From Streptomyces cellulosae (GTDB taxonomy: Bacteria; Actinomycetota; Actinomycetes; Streptomycetales; Streptomycetaceae): a DNA stretch of 64,000 nucleotides. The notes beneath the pieces are model-generated. The model had not been told where the DNA came from. It saw nothing but the letters and a program-made list of their open reading frames with translations, and searched no databases. The stretch covers positions 248,334 through 312,333 of the forward strand of contig BNBH01000005.1 in assembly GCA_014655195.1 (NCBI GenBank), in the 5' to 3' direction. Of this stretch, positions 47,644 through 56,025 are shown one piece after another (position 1 is the first letter of the stretch; each line of letters opens with the position of its first letter). The translations under genes were made by a program, and so were the position numbers.

Positions 47644-47916
47644 ATGCGTAAGTTCCAGAAGGCCGCGGTCGTCGTGGCCATGCTCGGCACCGTCGGTCTC
47701 GCCGGTTCCGGCGTCAGCTACGCCGGCGAGGGCCCGGAGTTCGAGCTCAACAACAAGCAGACGACGGCCTGCCCGCAGGACAACTCGGCCCTGGGTCTGA
47801 TTGCGGTCGACGACGTCAACGCCGGCGTCGGCGCCCTCCTCGGCCTCGGTATCGCGAAGAACGAGGAGACCAACTCGATCGCGTGCGCCTCCAGCGTGGC
47901 TCTGGGCGGTCACTGA
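47644..47916 (+). CDS. Small secreted protein A1 (first cassette)
   Basis: 90 residues. Signal peptide 1-27 (FQKAAVVVAMLGTVGLAGSG, ending SYA), mature part ELNNKQTTACPQDNSALGLI, VDDVNAGVGALLGLGIAKN and NSIACASSVALGG, with two cysteines. Nearly identical in layout to A2 at 48510 (signal peptide, ACPQDNSA, DD(V/I)N, ETNSI(A/E)CASS shared). ATG with GGAGAGG SD. Function unknown. It has a faint likeness to rodlins in DVN-type segments, which I do not rely on. Confidence 0.8.
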   Translation: MRKFQKAAVVVAMLGTVGLAGSGVSYAGEGPEFELNNKQTTACPQDNSALGLIAVDDVNAGVGALLGLGIAKNEETNSIACASSVALGGH

Positions 47917-47934
47917 CCACCGTCGGGTGGCTGA

Positions 47935-47983
47935 GGGCAGGTCCGGAGTCTCGCCTCTCGTGGTTCGAGACCCGGGCCTGCCC
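47935..47983 (+). terminator. Intercistronic hairpin, cassette 1
   Basis: GGGCAGGTCCGGAGTCTCG (47935-47953) pairs with 47966-47983 with one bulged A and one G-U pair. It lies between genes A1 and B1. The same outer sequence (GGGCAGG...CCTGCCC) forms the hairpin of cassette 2. It may be a partial terminator making A more abundant than B. Confidence 0.7.
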
Positions 47984-48025
47984 GGCCGGCCGGGTGTTGA
48001 TCCGGGACCGTCGAAGAAAAGGTGC

Positions 48026-48289
48026 ATGGTGAGGTCGAAGAACATGGTGACGACGTCTGCGAGCGTTCTGGGAAGCCTTGCCCTGCTCGCATTCGGGGCG
48101 GTGCAGGCCGTGAGCGCCGAAAACCCGGGGACGTGCACGAAGGACGACAAGGGAAACGTTCGTTGCGTCCAGGTGAACGAACACCGTGTGACTGATACGG
48201 ACAAGGGCGTCCGTATCGACAACAAGACGTCGCAGAGCTGCTCAGGCAAGGGCGAGCTCACCTGCGCCAGCAACCTTGTCGTCGGCTGA
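48026..48289 (+). CDS. Small secreted protein B1 (first cassette)
   Basis: 87 residues. Signal peptide about 1-31 (VTTSASVLGSLALLAFG, ending AVSA), mature part with four cysteines: NPGTCTKDDKGNVRCVQ and QSCSGKGELTCASNLVV. Paralogue of B2 at 48939 (C-x7/8-C ... SCSG/TCSG ... C spacing shared). ATG 48026 follows AAAAGG. Probably two disulfides. No characterised family recognised. Confidence 0.78.
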   Translation: MVRSKNMVTTSASVLGSLALLAFGAVQAVSAENPGTCTKDDKGNVRCVQVNEHRVTDTDKGVRIDNKTSQSCSGKGELTCASNLVVG

Positions 48290-48509
48290 TTTTCTGGCGT
48301 AGAAGGCCGTGCGGTGGCGTCGTACTCGGTTCGATAATTCCGCGGTCGGATTTTCTGAGCGGGTGGCAGCGACGCAGAGGGAATTTTTCGCAAACTTAAC
48401 GCTGTTCGGCGTTTCGCTATCAATTGCCGCAAGGGCCGTCCTACATTTGGCGGCCGTCAGTGACCGGTGCGGTCCGTCCGGGCCGTGTCAATCGAAGAAT
48501 GGAGAGGCA

Positions 48510-48779
48510 ATGCGCAAGTTCCAGAAGGCTGCGGTCGTTGTGGCCATGCTCGGCAGCGTCGGCTTCCTCGGTGCGGGCGTCAGCCACGCCGGCGACGACC
48601 CGGCTGTGGAGCTGAACAGCGAGCAGGCGACCGCCTGCCCCCAGGACAACTCGGCCAAGGGGCTCATCGTGATCGATGACATCAACCTGGCCGTCGGCAT
48701 CCTCGGCCTGGGTGTCGCCGAGAACAGCGAGACGAACTCCATCGAGTGCGCCAGCAGCTTCGCCGTCGGCGGCGAGTGA
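48510..48779 (+). CDS. Small secreted protein A2 (second cassette)
   Basis: 89 residues. Signal peptide 1-27 (same RKFQKAAVVVAMLG start as A1), mature ELNSEQATACPQDNSAKGLI, IDDINLAVGILGLGVAENSE and NSIECASSFAVGGE. Two cysteines at the A1 positions. ATG 48510 with GGAGAGG SD, and the preceding 60 bases also match A1 upstream DNA, so the duplication included the leader. Confidence 0.8.
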   Translation: MRKFQKAAVVVAMLGSVGFLGAGVSHAGDDPAVELNSEQATACPQDNSAKGLIVIDDINLAVGILGLGVAENSETNSIECASSFAVGGE

Positions 48780-48796
48780 TCACTGCAGGCTGATCC

Positions 48797-48852
48797 GGGC
48801 AGGCTCCGGAGTCCTGTCGCCCGTCGGGCGGCGCGGGCTCCGGAGCCTGCCC
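48797..48852 (+). terminator. Intercistronic hairpin, cassette 2
   Basis: GGGCAGGCTCCGGAGTCC (48797-48814) pairs with 48835-48852, 18 bp with one G-U pair, between A2 and B2. Same place and same outer arms as in cassette 1, with compensating changes inside. Confidence 0.8.
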
Positions 48853-48938
48853 GGTTCGTTGAGTGAGCCAGGTGCTCAAGACGTCGGCAAGCGGCGTCGC
48901 CGTCGGTCAAGGCGGCGCCGAGCGTGAGGAATAGGCAG

Positions 48939-49217
48939 ATGTTCAAGTCCAAGAAGTTGTCAGCGGTGGTCACGGTGCTCGGAGGTGTCGTCCTCCTCGG
49001 TTTCGGAGGCGGGCAGGCCGTCGCGGCCGAGAGCCCGGGCAAGTGTTCCGATGACGGCCGGGGCAACATCCGGTGCACGGACAAGAGTGAGCACGAGCTC
49101 ACCAGCGGGACGTACGGGAAGGTGCGCATCGTCAACGACGTGCAGCAGACCTGTTCCGGTGAGAGGGCTGACGTTTCCTGCGAGACCGGCCTCACCGTCG
49201 ACGGGCGGAAGGTCTGA
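48939..49217 (+). CDS. Small secreted protein B2 (second cassette)
   Basis: 92 residues from ATG 48939 (a GTG five codons upstream is possible; the ATG matches B1). Signal peptide about 1-29 (SAVVTVLGGVVLLGFG, ending AVAA), mature part ESPGKCSDDGRGNIRCTDK, VRIVNDVQQTCSGERADVSC, again four cysteines. Ends in a very strong terminator. Confidence 0.78.
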   Translation: MFKSKKLSAVVTVLGGVVLLGFGGGQAVAAESPGKCSDDGRGNIRCTDKSEHELTSGTYGKVRIVNDVQQTCSGERADVSCETGLTVDGRKV

Positions 49218-49229
49218 CGTTCGTCGCCA

Positions 49230-49280
49230 GGCACCAGGAAGGGCCGGGACCCCTTGTAGGTCCCGGCCCTTCCTGGTGCC
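49230..49280. terminator. Strong bidirectional terminator
   Basis: A 22-bp perfect stem (49230-49251 with 49259-49280, outer bases GGCACCAGG/CCTGGTGCC) and a 7-base loop between the convergent B2 (stop 49217) and hydrolase (stop 49306) genes. Confidence 0.93.
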
Positions 49281-49305
49281 CGTGAGTGCTTGGAGCCTTC
49301 GGGGG

Positions 49306-50274
49306 TCACACCTGGGTGAGAGGGCGACGGGGGGAAGGCGCCTCGACCTCGGCGCAGTAGGGGAGTCCTTCAACGGAACGGTCCGTGCAGAAGCGGGCGA
49401 TCAGATCCGCCGACTCCTCCCTGCGCTCCACCGTGACGAGATGGTCCGCCTCCCTCACGGTGGTGAACAGCGCCCCCGGCATGGTGGCAGCCAACTCCCG
49501 CCCCATGTCCGGAGTGCACAGGGTGTCGTGCTCCCCCGTGAACACCAGCGTCGGCACCCTCGGCGCCGGCAGCGGCTCGTAGCACCCGTGCGTCACCAAC
49601 CGGATGTTGTGCTCGACGGCCTTCCTGATCTCGTCCTGCGTCTGGTTCAGGAACTGCCGCTGGAGCAGTCGCGCCACGGCCGCGTGCCGGCGCACTTTAC
49701 CCGCCTCCGGGTTCGACATGAACAGCCGCACCAGCCCGTCCGCGGCCCCCGCGATGTCACCCCGCTCCAGCGTCTCAGTCAGCCGCGGCACGGCCTCGCT
49801 GTAGAGCGCGGGCAGTCGGTTCGCCGCGGCCGCGAAGACCATGCGCCTGACCGACTCCGGATGGCACTGCGCGAAACGCAGCCCCACGACCTCACCGAAG
49901 CAGCCGCCGAACAGATTCACCTCGGACACGCCGATCTCCGTCAGCATGTGCTGCACCGCGTCCCCGAGGAAGCTGATGTCGTACGAAGCCGGAAGGAAGT
50001 CCGAGCTGCCGTACCCGGGAAGATCCACCGTGATCAGCGTGCACAGCGGCGCCAGCCACCTCTCGTGGCTCTGCCACGAGTACCGGTTCTGCGACGACCC
50101 GCCCAGCAGCAGCAACGGCTCCGTCTGCGGCGCGCCCTGGTGGACGATCCGGCAGGTGTACCGGAACCCCTCGAACACCAGCTCGCGCTCCTCCGCTCGC
50201 TCGGGCTCTGAGGGAACGGGCCGGGACCCCTCCGCACGGGGTGAGGCCTGGGCGGCGATGGCGGCAGTGCGCAT
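49306..50274 (-). CDS. Alpha/beta hydrolase with a cysteine nucleophile
   Basis: 322 residues from ATG 50274. Alpha/beta-hydrolase core: LLLLGGSSQNRYSW (oxyanion loop), TVDLPGYGSSD, nucleophile elbow LFGGCFGEVVG in which the usual Ser is Cys (codon TGC), acid TGEHDTLC and base EADHLVTVE. No signal peptide. A Cys at this place occurs in dienelactone hydrolases and in some thioesterases or cyclases; the substrate here is unknown. Monocistronic, transcribed toward the secreted cassettes but separated by the strong terminator. Confidence 0.88.
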   Translation of the reverse strand: MRTAAIAAQASPRAEGSRPVPSEPERAEERELVFEGFRYTCRIVHQGAPQTEPLLLLGGSSQNRYSWQSHERWLAPLCTLITVDLPGYGSSDFLPASYDISFLGDAVQHMLTEIGVSEVNLFGGCFGEVVGLRFAQCHPESVRRMVFAAAANRLPALYSEAVPRLTETLERGDIAGAADGLVRLFMSNPEAGKVRRHAAVARLLQRQFLNQTQDEIRKAVEHNIRLVTHGCYEPLPAPRVPTLVFTGEHDTLCTPDMGRELAATMPGALFTTVREADHLVTVERREESADLIARFCTDRSVEGLPYCAEVEAPSPRRPLTQV

Positions 50275-50437
50275 GAGCGGCTCCGGGAAAGGCGGAACGA
50301 AAAAGAGGGCGAACCTCTCCATCCTTACCAATGAACCCACTATTCAGGCGTAACCACCCAATTGTGGGCGATCCTGCCTGAAGTGCCAGCTCGCTAGGGG
50401 TATTCGCCCGCCGGGACCGGCCGGTAAGTGCCCGCGT

Positions 50438-50468
50438 GGGGGAGCGCATCCGCGCGCGAGCGCCCCCC
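50438..50468 (-). terminator. Hairpin after the secreted protein gene
   Basis: GGGGG(A)GCGC (50438-50447) pairs with GCGCCCCCC (50460-50468) with one bulged A, ten bases past the stop at 50478 on the minus strand. Confidence 0.5.
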
Positions 50469-50477
50469 TGGCGGCAC

Positions 50478-51263
50478 CTAGCGGACGATCACGTAGTCCC
50501 CGGCCGACGCCCTCGCGCCAGAGGTGGTGTTGCCGTAGTACACCCAGCGCCAGGTGCCGGAGCGCGTTGCCTTCACGGTCGCCCGAAGTGAGCCCGTGCT
50601 GCTCGACTTCACCTTCCGCACCGTGGTGTACGAGGTGGCGCCCGCCGCCTTGAACTGCAGGCTCACGGTGCGGCCCGCGTACCCCTGGTACTTGTGCGTG
50701 TCCCAGTTGGCCCGGGTGACCTTCCCGGTCACGGTGAGCGTCCTGCCCTTACGGAGCGGCTCCGGCGAGGCGTTGACGGTGACGCGGGTGGCCCGCTTGA
50801 CCTGGAGCGGGACCTTCACGTCGTCGATGTCGTGCTTGTCACCGGCGAGCCAGACCCGGCCGGCGGTCTTCCACGCGCCCGCGTCCTCGTTGCCGAAGTC
50901 GTAGTGGCGCGGGTCGATGTACAGCCGCTCCTCGTAGTCGCAGATGCCCTTCGCCCGGTTCACCACCTTGCAGTCGGAGGTCTCGATCGTGTTCCACAGC
51001 TGGTCGCCGGACTCGAGGCTGCCGCGGTAGGGAAACACGGCCACCCCCGGGTCGTGCCTGAGTTTGGTCGTCATCCGGAAGGTCGCGCGCACCACGACCT
51101 CCTCCTTGACCCCGATCACGATCGGCTTCCCGCCGTTCACCTTGACGTTGCTGAAGGAGACCCCTCCCTCGGCAGCCCCCGCCGGCACCGCGGAGACCGC
51201 CGTGAACGCGAGCGTGGCCCCGCCGGCCACCAACGCGCTCCACATGGCCCTTCTCGTCCTCAA
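50478..51263 (-). CDS. Secreted protein with two beta-sandwich regions
   Basis: 261 residues from TTG 51263, chosen because it follows GGGAGAGG and gives a regular signal peptide (RTRRAM, then hydrophobic WSALVAGGATLAFTAVSA, cleavage near AGAA). Region 1 (about 35-150) holds VSFSNVKVNGGKPIVIGVKE and a cysteine pair (SDCKVVNRAKGIC). Region 2 (about 155-261) is an Ig-like fold (RVTVNASPEPLRKGRTLTV, RTVSLQFKAAGATSYTTVRK). No anchor motif. Function unknown; similar secreted proteins are widespread in Streptomyces. Confidence 0.75.
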   Translation of the reverse strand: MRTRRAMWSALVAGGATLAFTAVSAVPAGAAEGGVSFSNVKVNGGKPIVIGVKEEVVVRATFRMTTKLRHDPGVAVFPYRGSLESGDQLWNTIETSDCKVVNRAKGICDYEERLYIDPRHYDFGNEDAGAWKTAGRVWLAGDKHDIDDVKVPLQVKRATRVTVNASPEPLRKGRTLTVTGKVTRANWDTHKYQGYAGRTVSLQFKAAGATSYTTVRKVKSSSTGSLRATVKATRSGTWRWVYYGNTTSGARASAGDYVIVR

Positions 51264-51423
51264 GTGCCTCTCCCTTTCCCCTGTGTGCCGCACGTCTTCG
51301 GCGGCTGATTAGGGGACAGGGGAACCCGGCAGGGGGTTGCAGGCGGCGCGGCAACGATTCGATCACCGCGCACGACTCCAACTGCAGGCACGGACGGGCT
51401 ACTCGCTCAACTCCACGACGCAC

Positions 51424-51819
51424 CTACCCACGCCGGGCCGCCTCCCTCGCGGCGTCTCCCCGCTGCGTCAGCAGGCCCGCGAACGCGTCGAAGTCCGGGA
51501 CCCAGCCGTCGGGGACACCGGCATGCTCCGCGAAGGGCGCTCGCATCCGCGCGAGGTGAGGCCGCGCCCCATCCCAGGAGGCCGCACGCTCTCCGGCGAC
51601 CGTGCGAGCAGCCCGCCTTCCCCGTCCTCGCCGAAGAACGCCGTATCGATGTGCTCGGTCTCCCTGTGGCCACGCCGACCCCTCGTCGCCCGCCGGCGCG
51701 TCGGCGTACCAGGTGGACCAGGTGGACCAGGCGTTCCGCAGCCGCGGCAGTCGCTCCCGCGGCGGGACCCGCGTCAGCCATGAGCGGTCGGCGATCACCA
51801 CGGTGACATCGAGCCCCAT
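51424..51819 (-). CDS. Hypothetical protein with an apparent internal frame swap
   Basis: 131 residues from ATG 51819 (GLDVTVVIADRSWLTRVPPRERLPRL). The start and the end (GWVPDFDAFAGLLTQRGDAA) look coding, but about 51585-51660 reads better in another frame (ETEHIDTAFFGEDGEGGLLAR), where third positions are again G/C. Two compensating single-base changes would explain this. It is either a drifted gene or a sequence error. Family not recognised. Confidence 0.55.
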   Translation of the reverse strand: MGLDVTVVIADRSWLTRVPPRERLPRLRNAWSTWSTWYADAPAGDEGSAWPQGDRAHRYGVLRRGRGRRAARTVAGERAASWDGARPHLARMRAPFAEHAGVPDGWVPDFDAFAGLLTQRGDAAREAARRG

Positions 51820-52018
51820 GACGGGAGCGTGGCGACCCTGCCGGCGTCCCATGCACCGCGCCGAGCAGCGCGAAGCCCTCCCGCCGGGGGGGCGGGCACT
51901 GGCGCCCCGGCAGAAGCCGAACCTGTGCCCAATGCTGGGCAGGCGCTTGCTCTCCAAGCCCTGCACGAAGTGGCCACGAAGAAGCCTCCCCGCGTTTCCG
52001 CTGGTGAGGCTTGGGTTG

Positions 52019-52091
52019 CGCCCCCGGCAGGACTCGAACCTGCGGCCAAGCGCTTAGAAGGCGCCTGCTCTATCCACTGAGCTACGGGGGC
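52019..52091 (-). tRNA. tRNA-Arg (anticodon TCT)
   Basis: A 73-base cloverleaf: acceptor GCCCCCG/CGGGGGC, D-arm TAGCTCAGTGGATAGAGCA, anticodon loop CTTCTAA with TCT, T-arm with GGTTCGAGTCC. The gene does not encode CCA. It reads the AGA codon, rare in this genome. No integrase or duplicated 3' end was seen, so there is no sign that it is an occupied attachment site. Confidence 0.97.
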
Positions 52092-52414
52092 CGGGTGTGG
52101 TGGCCGGTCGTCGTGGTGCCCTGGTGGGGGCCTGTCCTCGACGTTGCCGCAGACAAGGATAGGGCTCCCGCATCCTTGTCCCTGTCGCCTCGCCTCCGTG
52201 GCTCGATGTGGAGGTTCGGTGAAGCGGTCCTGATAATCGCAGGCAGGTACGAATCGTGCACTCGTTTTGGCCTCTGGCGCATCGGGTGTTGTGCACTCGT
52301 TATGCCTCGGCTGTGCCCGCGCCGCAGACGCCCCTTCCATCCGCTTGTGTCCTGTCGGCGCGCGAACGTGCTCATATGCTTCAGAATTACCCTGAAATTG
52401 GGCATTCTTCGCAT
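52092..52414. other. Gap upstream of the dynamin-like gene
   Basis: 323 bases. It contains an 11-base direct repeat GTGCACTCGTT at 52256-52266 and 52291-52301 (35 bases apart) and an AT-rich stretch (52381-52410) just before the gene. No gene with coding character. The repeats could be regulator sites. Confidence 0.5.
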
Positions 52415-54025
52415 GTGGTGACCTTGGACGTACGGCCTCAGCTGCTCGACGCACTCTCCGCCCTGCGCGACCGTGTCGCCGCCGCACGCTTCCCGCTGCC
52501 CCTCGCCGGGGCCGCCCGCGCGCGTGCCAACCGCGACGAACTGCTCGCCCAGCTGGACGACTACCTGGTGCCGCGGCTGAGAGACCCCGGCGCGCCCTTG
52601 CTGGCCGTCGTCGGGGGATCCACCGGAGCCGGCAAGTCCACGCTGGTGAACTCGCTCGTCGGCCGGCGCGTCAGCGAGGCGGGGGTGCTGCGGCCGACGA
52701 CCCGGACGCCGGTGCTCGTCTGCCATCCGGAGGACCACCACTGGTTCAGCGGGATGCGCGTACTGCCCGACCTCACCCGCGTCTGGGTGCCCCACCACCA
52801 GGACCCCGCCGACGACCTGCTGCTGCCCGGCGAGGACCCCGCGCGCGTCCTGCGCGTCGAGACCGCCGACACCCTGCCGCCCGGCCTCGCCCTCCTCGAC
52901 GCGCCCGACATCGACTCCCTGGTCTCCGACAACCGGATCCTCGCCGCCGAGCTCATCAACGCCGCCGACATCTGGATCATGGTCACCACCGCCGCCCGCT
53001 ACGCCGACGCCGTTCCCTGGCACATGCTGCGCACCGCCAAGGAGTACGACGTGAGCCTGGTCACGGTGCTCGACCGGGTGCCGCACCAGGTCGTCTCCGA
53101 GGTGTCACGGCAGTACGGCGCCCTCCTCACCAAGGCCGGGCTCGGCGACGTGCCCCGGTTCACCGTGCCCGAGCTGCCCGAGTCCGCCTGGGGCGGCGGG
53201 CTGCTGCCCGGCACCGCCGTCGCCGCGCTGCGCACCTGGCTCGTCCACCAGACGCTCGACCCGGCCGCCCGCCAGCACGTCATGGCCCGCACCGCGTACG
53301 GCATCCTCGACTCGCTCAACTCCCGGCTGCCCGAGTTGGCCGGCGCCGCCGCCGCCCAGTACGCCGCCGCGCTGCGCCTCACCTCCGCCGTGGAGACCGC
53401 GTACGACAGCGAGCACTCGCGGGTAAGGGGGCGGCTGCAGGCCGGGGCCGTGCTCGCCGGGGATGCCCTCAAGCGGTGGCGCGCCTTCCCCCTCGACTGC
53501 ACCCCCGGCGAGCTGCTCGACACGCTCGTGGAGAGCCTCAGCGCGCTCCTGCTGTGCGCCGTCGCCGCCGCCGACGAACGCGTCGACGAGGCCTGGCGGC
53601 GCGAGCCCGCCGCCGACGCGCCCGAGCTGGCCGCCCGCGACAGCGGCCCGGAGAGCGTCGAGCACCGCATCGGCCTCGCCGTACGGCGCTGGCGGCGCGA
53701 GCTGGAGGAACTCGCCGAGGAGGAGGTGCGCGAGCTGGAACGCGGTGTCGCGCCCGAGCCCGAGACGGTCACCGCCCTCGTCGCCACGGTCCTCCTCGGC
53801 GGCCGCCGCGCCCGGACCGCCGGGGAGACCCTCGCCGAGCGGATCGGCGCCCACGGCGCGCTGCGGCTGCGCGACCGCGGCGGACGGCTCCTCGTCGCCC
53901 ACGTGGACAAGATCATGCGCGCCGAACGCGAACGCCGGCTCGCCCCGGTCGACACGCTCGAGGTGCACGCGGAGCCCCAGCCGGAACTCATCGCCGCGTT
54001 GTCCGTACTGCAGAAGGAGAGGTGA
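52415..54025 (+). CDS. Dynamin-like P-loop GTPase 1
   Basis: 536 residues from GTG 52415. P-loop [10 protein letters not shown] (about 69-78), G3-like [10 protein letters not shown], and a TxxD-type VTVLDRVP (about 217). The N-terminal helix [19 protein letters not shown] and the helical C-terminal half (about 300-536) resemble dynamin-family membrane-remodelling GTPases. No membrane segment. Upstream starts (ATG 52376) are possible but lack an SD. The stop is 3 bases before the second GTPase, and the pair is probably an operon. Its cellular role is unproven. Confidence 0.88.
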   Translation: MVTLDVRPQLLDALSALRDRVAAARFPLPLAGAARARANRDELLAQLDDYLVPRLRDPGAPLLAVVGGSTGAGKSTLVNSLVGRRVSEAGVLRPTTRTPVLVCHPEDHHWFSGMRVLPDLTRVWVPHHQDPADDLLLPGEDPARVLRVETADTLPPGLALLDAPDIDSLVSDNRILAAELINAADIWIMVTTAARYADAVPWHMLRTAKEYDVSLVTVLDRVPHQVVSEVSRQYGALLTKAGLGDVPRFTVPELPESAWGGGLLPGTAVAALRTWLVHQTLDPAARQHVMARTAYGILDSLNSRLPELAGAAAAQYAAALRLTSAVETAYDSEHSRVRGRLQAGAVLAGDALKRWRAFPLDCTPGELLDTLVESLSALLLCAVAAADERVDEAWRREPAADAPELAARDSGPESVEHRIGLAVRRWRRELEELAEEEVRELERGVAPEPETVTALVATVLLGGRRARTAGETLAERIGAHGALRLRDRGGRLLVAHVDKIMRAERERRLAPVDTLEVHAEPQPELIAALSVLQKER

Positions 54026-54028
54026 CCG

Positions 54029-55936
54029 GTGACCGCCGTCACTGACCAGGACCACACCGAGCACCCCGAGCACACCGAGCGACCCGAGTCCTCCGACAGC
54101 ACCGGGAGGCCCGAGCGCCCCGCCTCCGCGGACGGCGCCGGCGCCTGGGACGACGGGCTGATCGCACGCCGGGTGAACGGCACCACCGGCACCACCGGCA
54201 CCCCCGCCACCACCCCCGGCACCACCCCTGGCACCGCGTCCGGGGCCGTCTCCAGGGCCGTCTCCGGGACTCCCTCGGACGAGCGGCCCGTCGTGGCGGA
54301 GCCCCGCGCCTCCACACCGCAGAAGGTGGTCCCCCTGTCGTACGACCCGCAGCTCGCCGCCCGTCTGGACGCGCTGCGCGAACTGGTGGGGCTGAGCCGC
54401 GCGCGCCTCGACAGCCGCACCCTCTCCCAGGCGGGACGCGTCCTCGACGAGGCCTCCGCGCGGCGCCGGCTCTCCGGGCAGCACACCGTCGTCGCCATCG
54501 CGGGCGCCACCGGCAGCGGCAAGTCGCAGCTGTTCAACACACTGGCCGGGGTGCCCATCTCCGAGACCGGCGTACGGCGTCCCACCACCGCCGCCCCCAT
54601 CGCCTGCAGCTGGAGCGACGGCGCGGCGAGCCTCATCGAACGCCTCGGCATCCCGCCCCGGCTGCGCCGCCGCCCCCTCCAGGCCATGACGGACGCCGAC
54701 GAACGGCTGCGCGGACTCGTCCTCGTCGACCTGCCCGACCACGACTCGGCGGCCGTCGAGCACCGCGAGCAGGTGGACCGCGTGCTGGGGCTCGTCGACG
54801 CGGTGATCTGGGTCGTCGACCCGGAGAAGTACGCCGACGCCATGCTGCACGAGCGCTACCTGCGGCCCATGGCGGCCCACGCCGAGGTCATGTTCGTCGT
54901 CCTCAACCAGATCGACCGGCTGCCCGGCGAGGCCGCCGAACAGGTCCTCGACGACCTGCGACGGCTCCTCGACGAGGACGGCATCGTGCTCGGCGAGTAC
55001 GGCGAACCCGGCACGACCGTGCTCGCCCTGTCGGCGCTCACCGGGGACGGCGTGGGCGACCTGCGCGAGGCGCTCGCCCGGTTCGTGGCCGAGCGCGGGG
55101 CGCCCGCCCGCCGGATCTCCGCCGACGTCGACATCACCGCCGCCCGCCTGTGGCCCGCGTACACGACGCGCCGGCGCACCGGGCTGAGCGAGGAGGCGCG
55201 GGAGGAGTTCTCCGACCGGCTCGCGGACGCCGTGGGCGCCACCGCGGCGGGCGAGGCGGCCGAACGCGCCTGGCTGCGCAACGCCAACCGCGCCTGCGGC
55301 ACCCCCTGGCTGCGGTTGTGGCGCTGGTGCCAGGCGCGGCGCGAGCCCACCACCGGCAGGGTCCCGCTGGGCGGCCGGCCCGACGAGGAGGTCACCGCGC
55401 GGCAGCGCGTGGAACAGGCGGTCCGCACGGTCGCCGACCGCGCCTCCGCCGGACTGCCCGCGCCCTGGGCGCAGGCGGTGCGCGAGGCCGCGGTGCGCGG
55501 GTCGCAGGGGCTGCCGGAGGCGCTCGACGAACTGGCCGTACGGGCCGGACTGCCGCCGGGACGCCCTCCGCGGCCGGGATGGTGGCCGGTGGCCGTGCTC
55601 GCCCAGGCGTCCATGACGATCCTGCAGTTCGTGGGCGGGCTGTGGCTGCTGGGGCAGATCATCGGCGTCATGGCGCCGAACCTGGGCGTGCCCGTGCTGC
55701 TGATGGTCATCGGGATCGTGGGCGGGCCGCTCGTCGAGTGGAGCTGCCGGATGGCGGCGCGGGGGCCGGCACGGCGGTACGGGCTGGAGGCGGAGAGACG
55801 GCTGCGGGAGGCGGCGGCGGGGTGCGGGCGCGCCCGTGTGCTGGATCCGGTGGCGGCGGAGCTGCTGCGGTACCGGGAGGTGCGGGAGCAGTACGGGCGT
55901 GTGGCGGGGGTGGGGACGGGGAGCGTGGGGCGCTGA
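54029..55936 (+). CDS. YfjP-like GTPase 2 with membrane segments
   Basis: 635 residues, GTG 54029 with a GGAGAGG SD that overlaps the first gene's end. A threonine/proline-rich N-terminus (about 1-95) with T-G-T repeats, then P-loop IAGATGSGKSQLFNTLAG (about 156-173), G3 LVDLPDHDS, G4 LNQIDRLPG, a helical region, and two membrane segments (about 520-545 and 550-575). The C-terminal tail is arginine-rich. The last codons lie in the first copy of a 40-bp tandem repeat. Partner of GTPase 1; one is soluble and one anchored. Confidence 0.9.
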   Translation: MTAVTDQDHTEHPEHTERPESSDSTGRPERPASADGAGAWDDGLIARRVNGTTGTTGTPATTPGTTPGTASGAVSRAVSGTPSDERPVVAEPRASTPQKVVPLSYDPQLAARLDALRELVGLSRARLDSRTLSQAGRVLDEASARRRLSGQHTVVAIAGATGSGKSQLFNTLAGVPISETGVRRPTTAAPIACSWSDGAASLIERLGIPPRLRRRPLQAMTDADERLRGLVLVDLPDHDSAAVEHREQVDRVLGLVDAVIWVVDPEKYADAMLHERYLRPMAAHAEVMFVVLNQIDRLPGEAAEQVLDDLRRLLDEDGIVLGEYGEPGTTVLALSALTGDGVGDLREALARFVAERGAPARRISADVDITAARLWPAYTTRRRTGLSEEAREEFSDRLADAVGATAAGEAAERAWLRNANRACGTPWLRLWRWCQARREPTTGRVPLGGRPDEEVTARQRVEQAVRTVADRASAGLPAPWAQAVREAAVRGSQGLPEALDELAVRAGLPPGRPPRPGWWPVAVLAQASMTILQFVGGLWLLGQIIGVMAPNLGVPVLLMVIGIVGGPLVEWSCRMAARGPARRYGLEAERRLREAAAGCGRARVLDPVAAELLRYREVREQYGRVAGVGTGSVGR

Positions 55937-56025
55937 GACGCGCTTCGGTTCGGGGGAGGGGAGCGTGGGGCGCTGAGACGCGCTTCGGTTCGGGGGAGGG
56001 GAGCGTGGGGCGCTGAGACGCGCTT
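55921..56025. repeat. 40-bp tandem repeat covering the stop codon of GTPase 2
   Basis: Units 55921-55960 and 55961-56000 are identical, and a third partial copy of 25 bases follows (56001-56025). The unit begins GAGCGTGGGGCGCTGAGACG. Each copy carries the GSVGR-stop end of the gene, so the expansion added only non-coding copies downstream. Confidence 0.92.

Noticed and set aside
47644..48779. Proteins A1 and A2 as rodlins
   Set aside because: Only short DVN-like segments are similar; length (about 90 against about 130 residues) and the rest of the sequence do not fit.
52019..52091. tRNA-Arg as an occupied attachment site
   Set aside because: No duplicated tRNA 3' end and no integrase were seen on either side.
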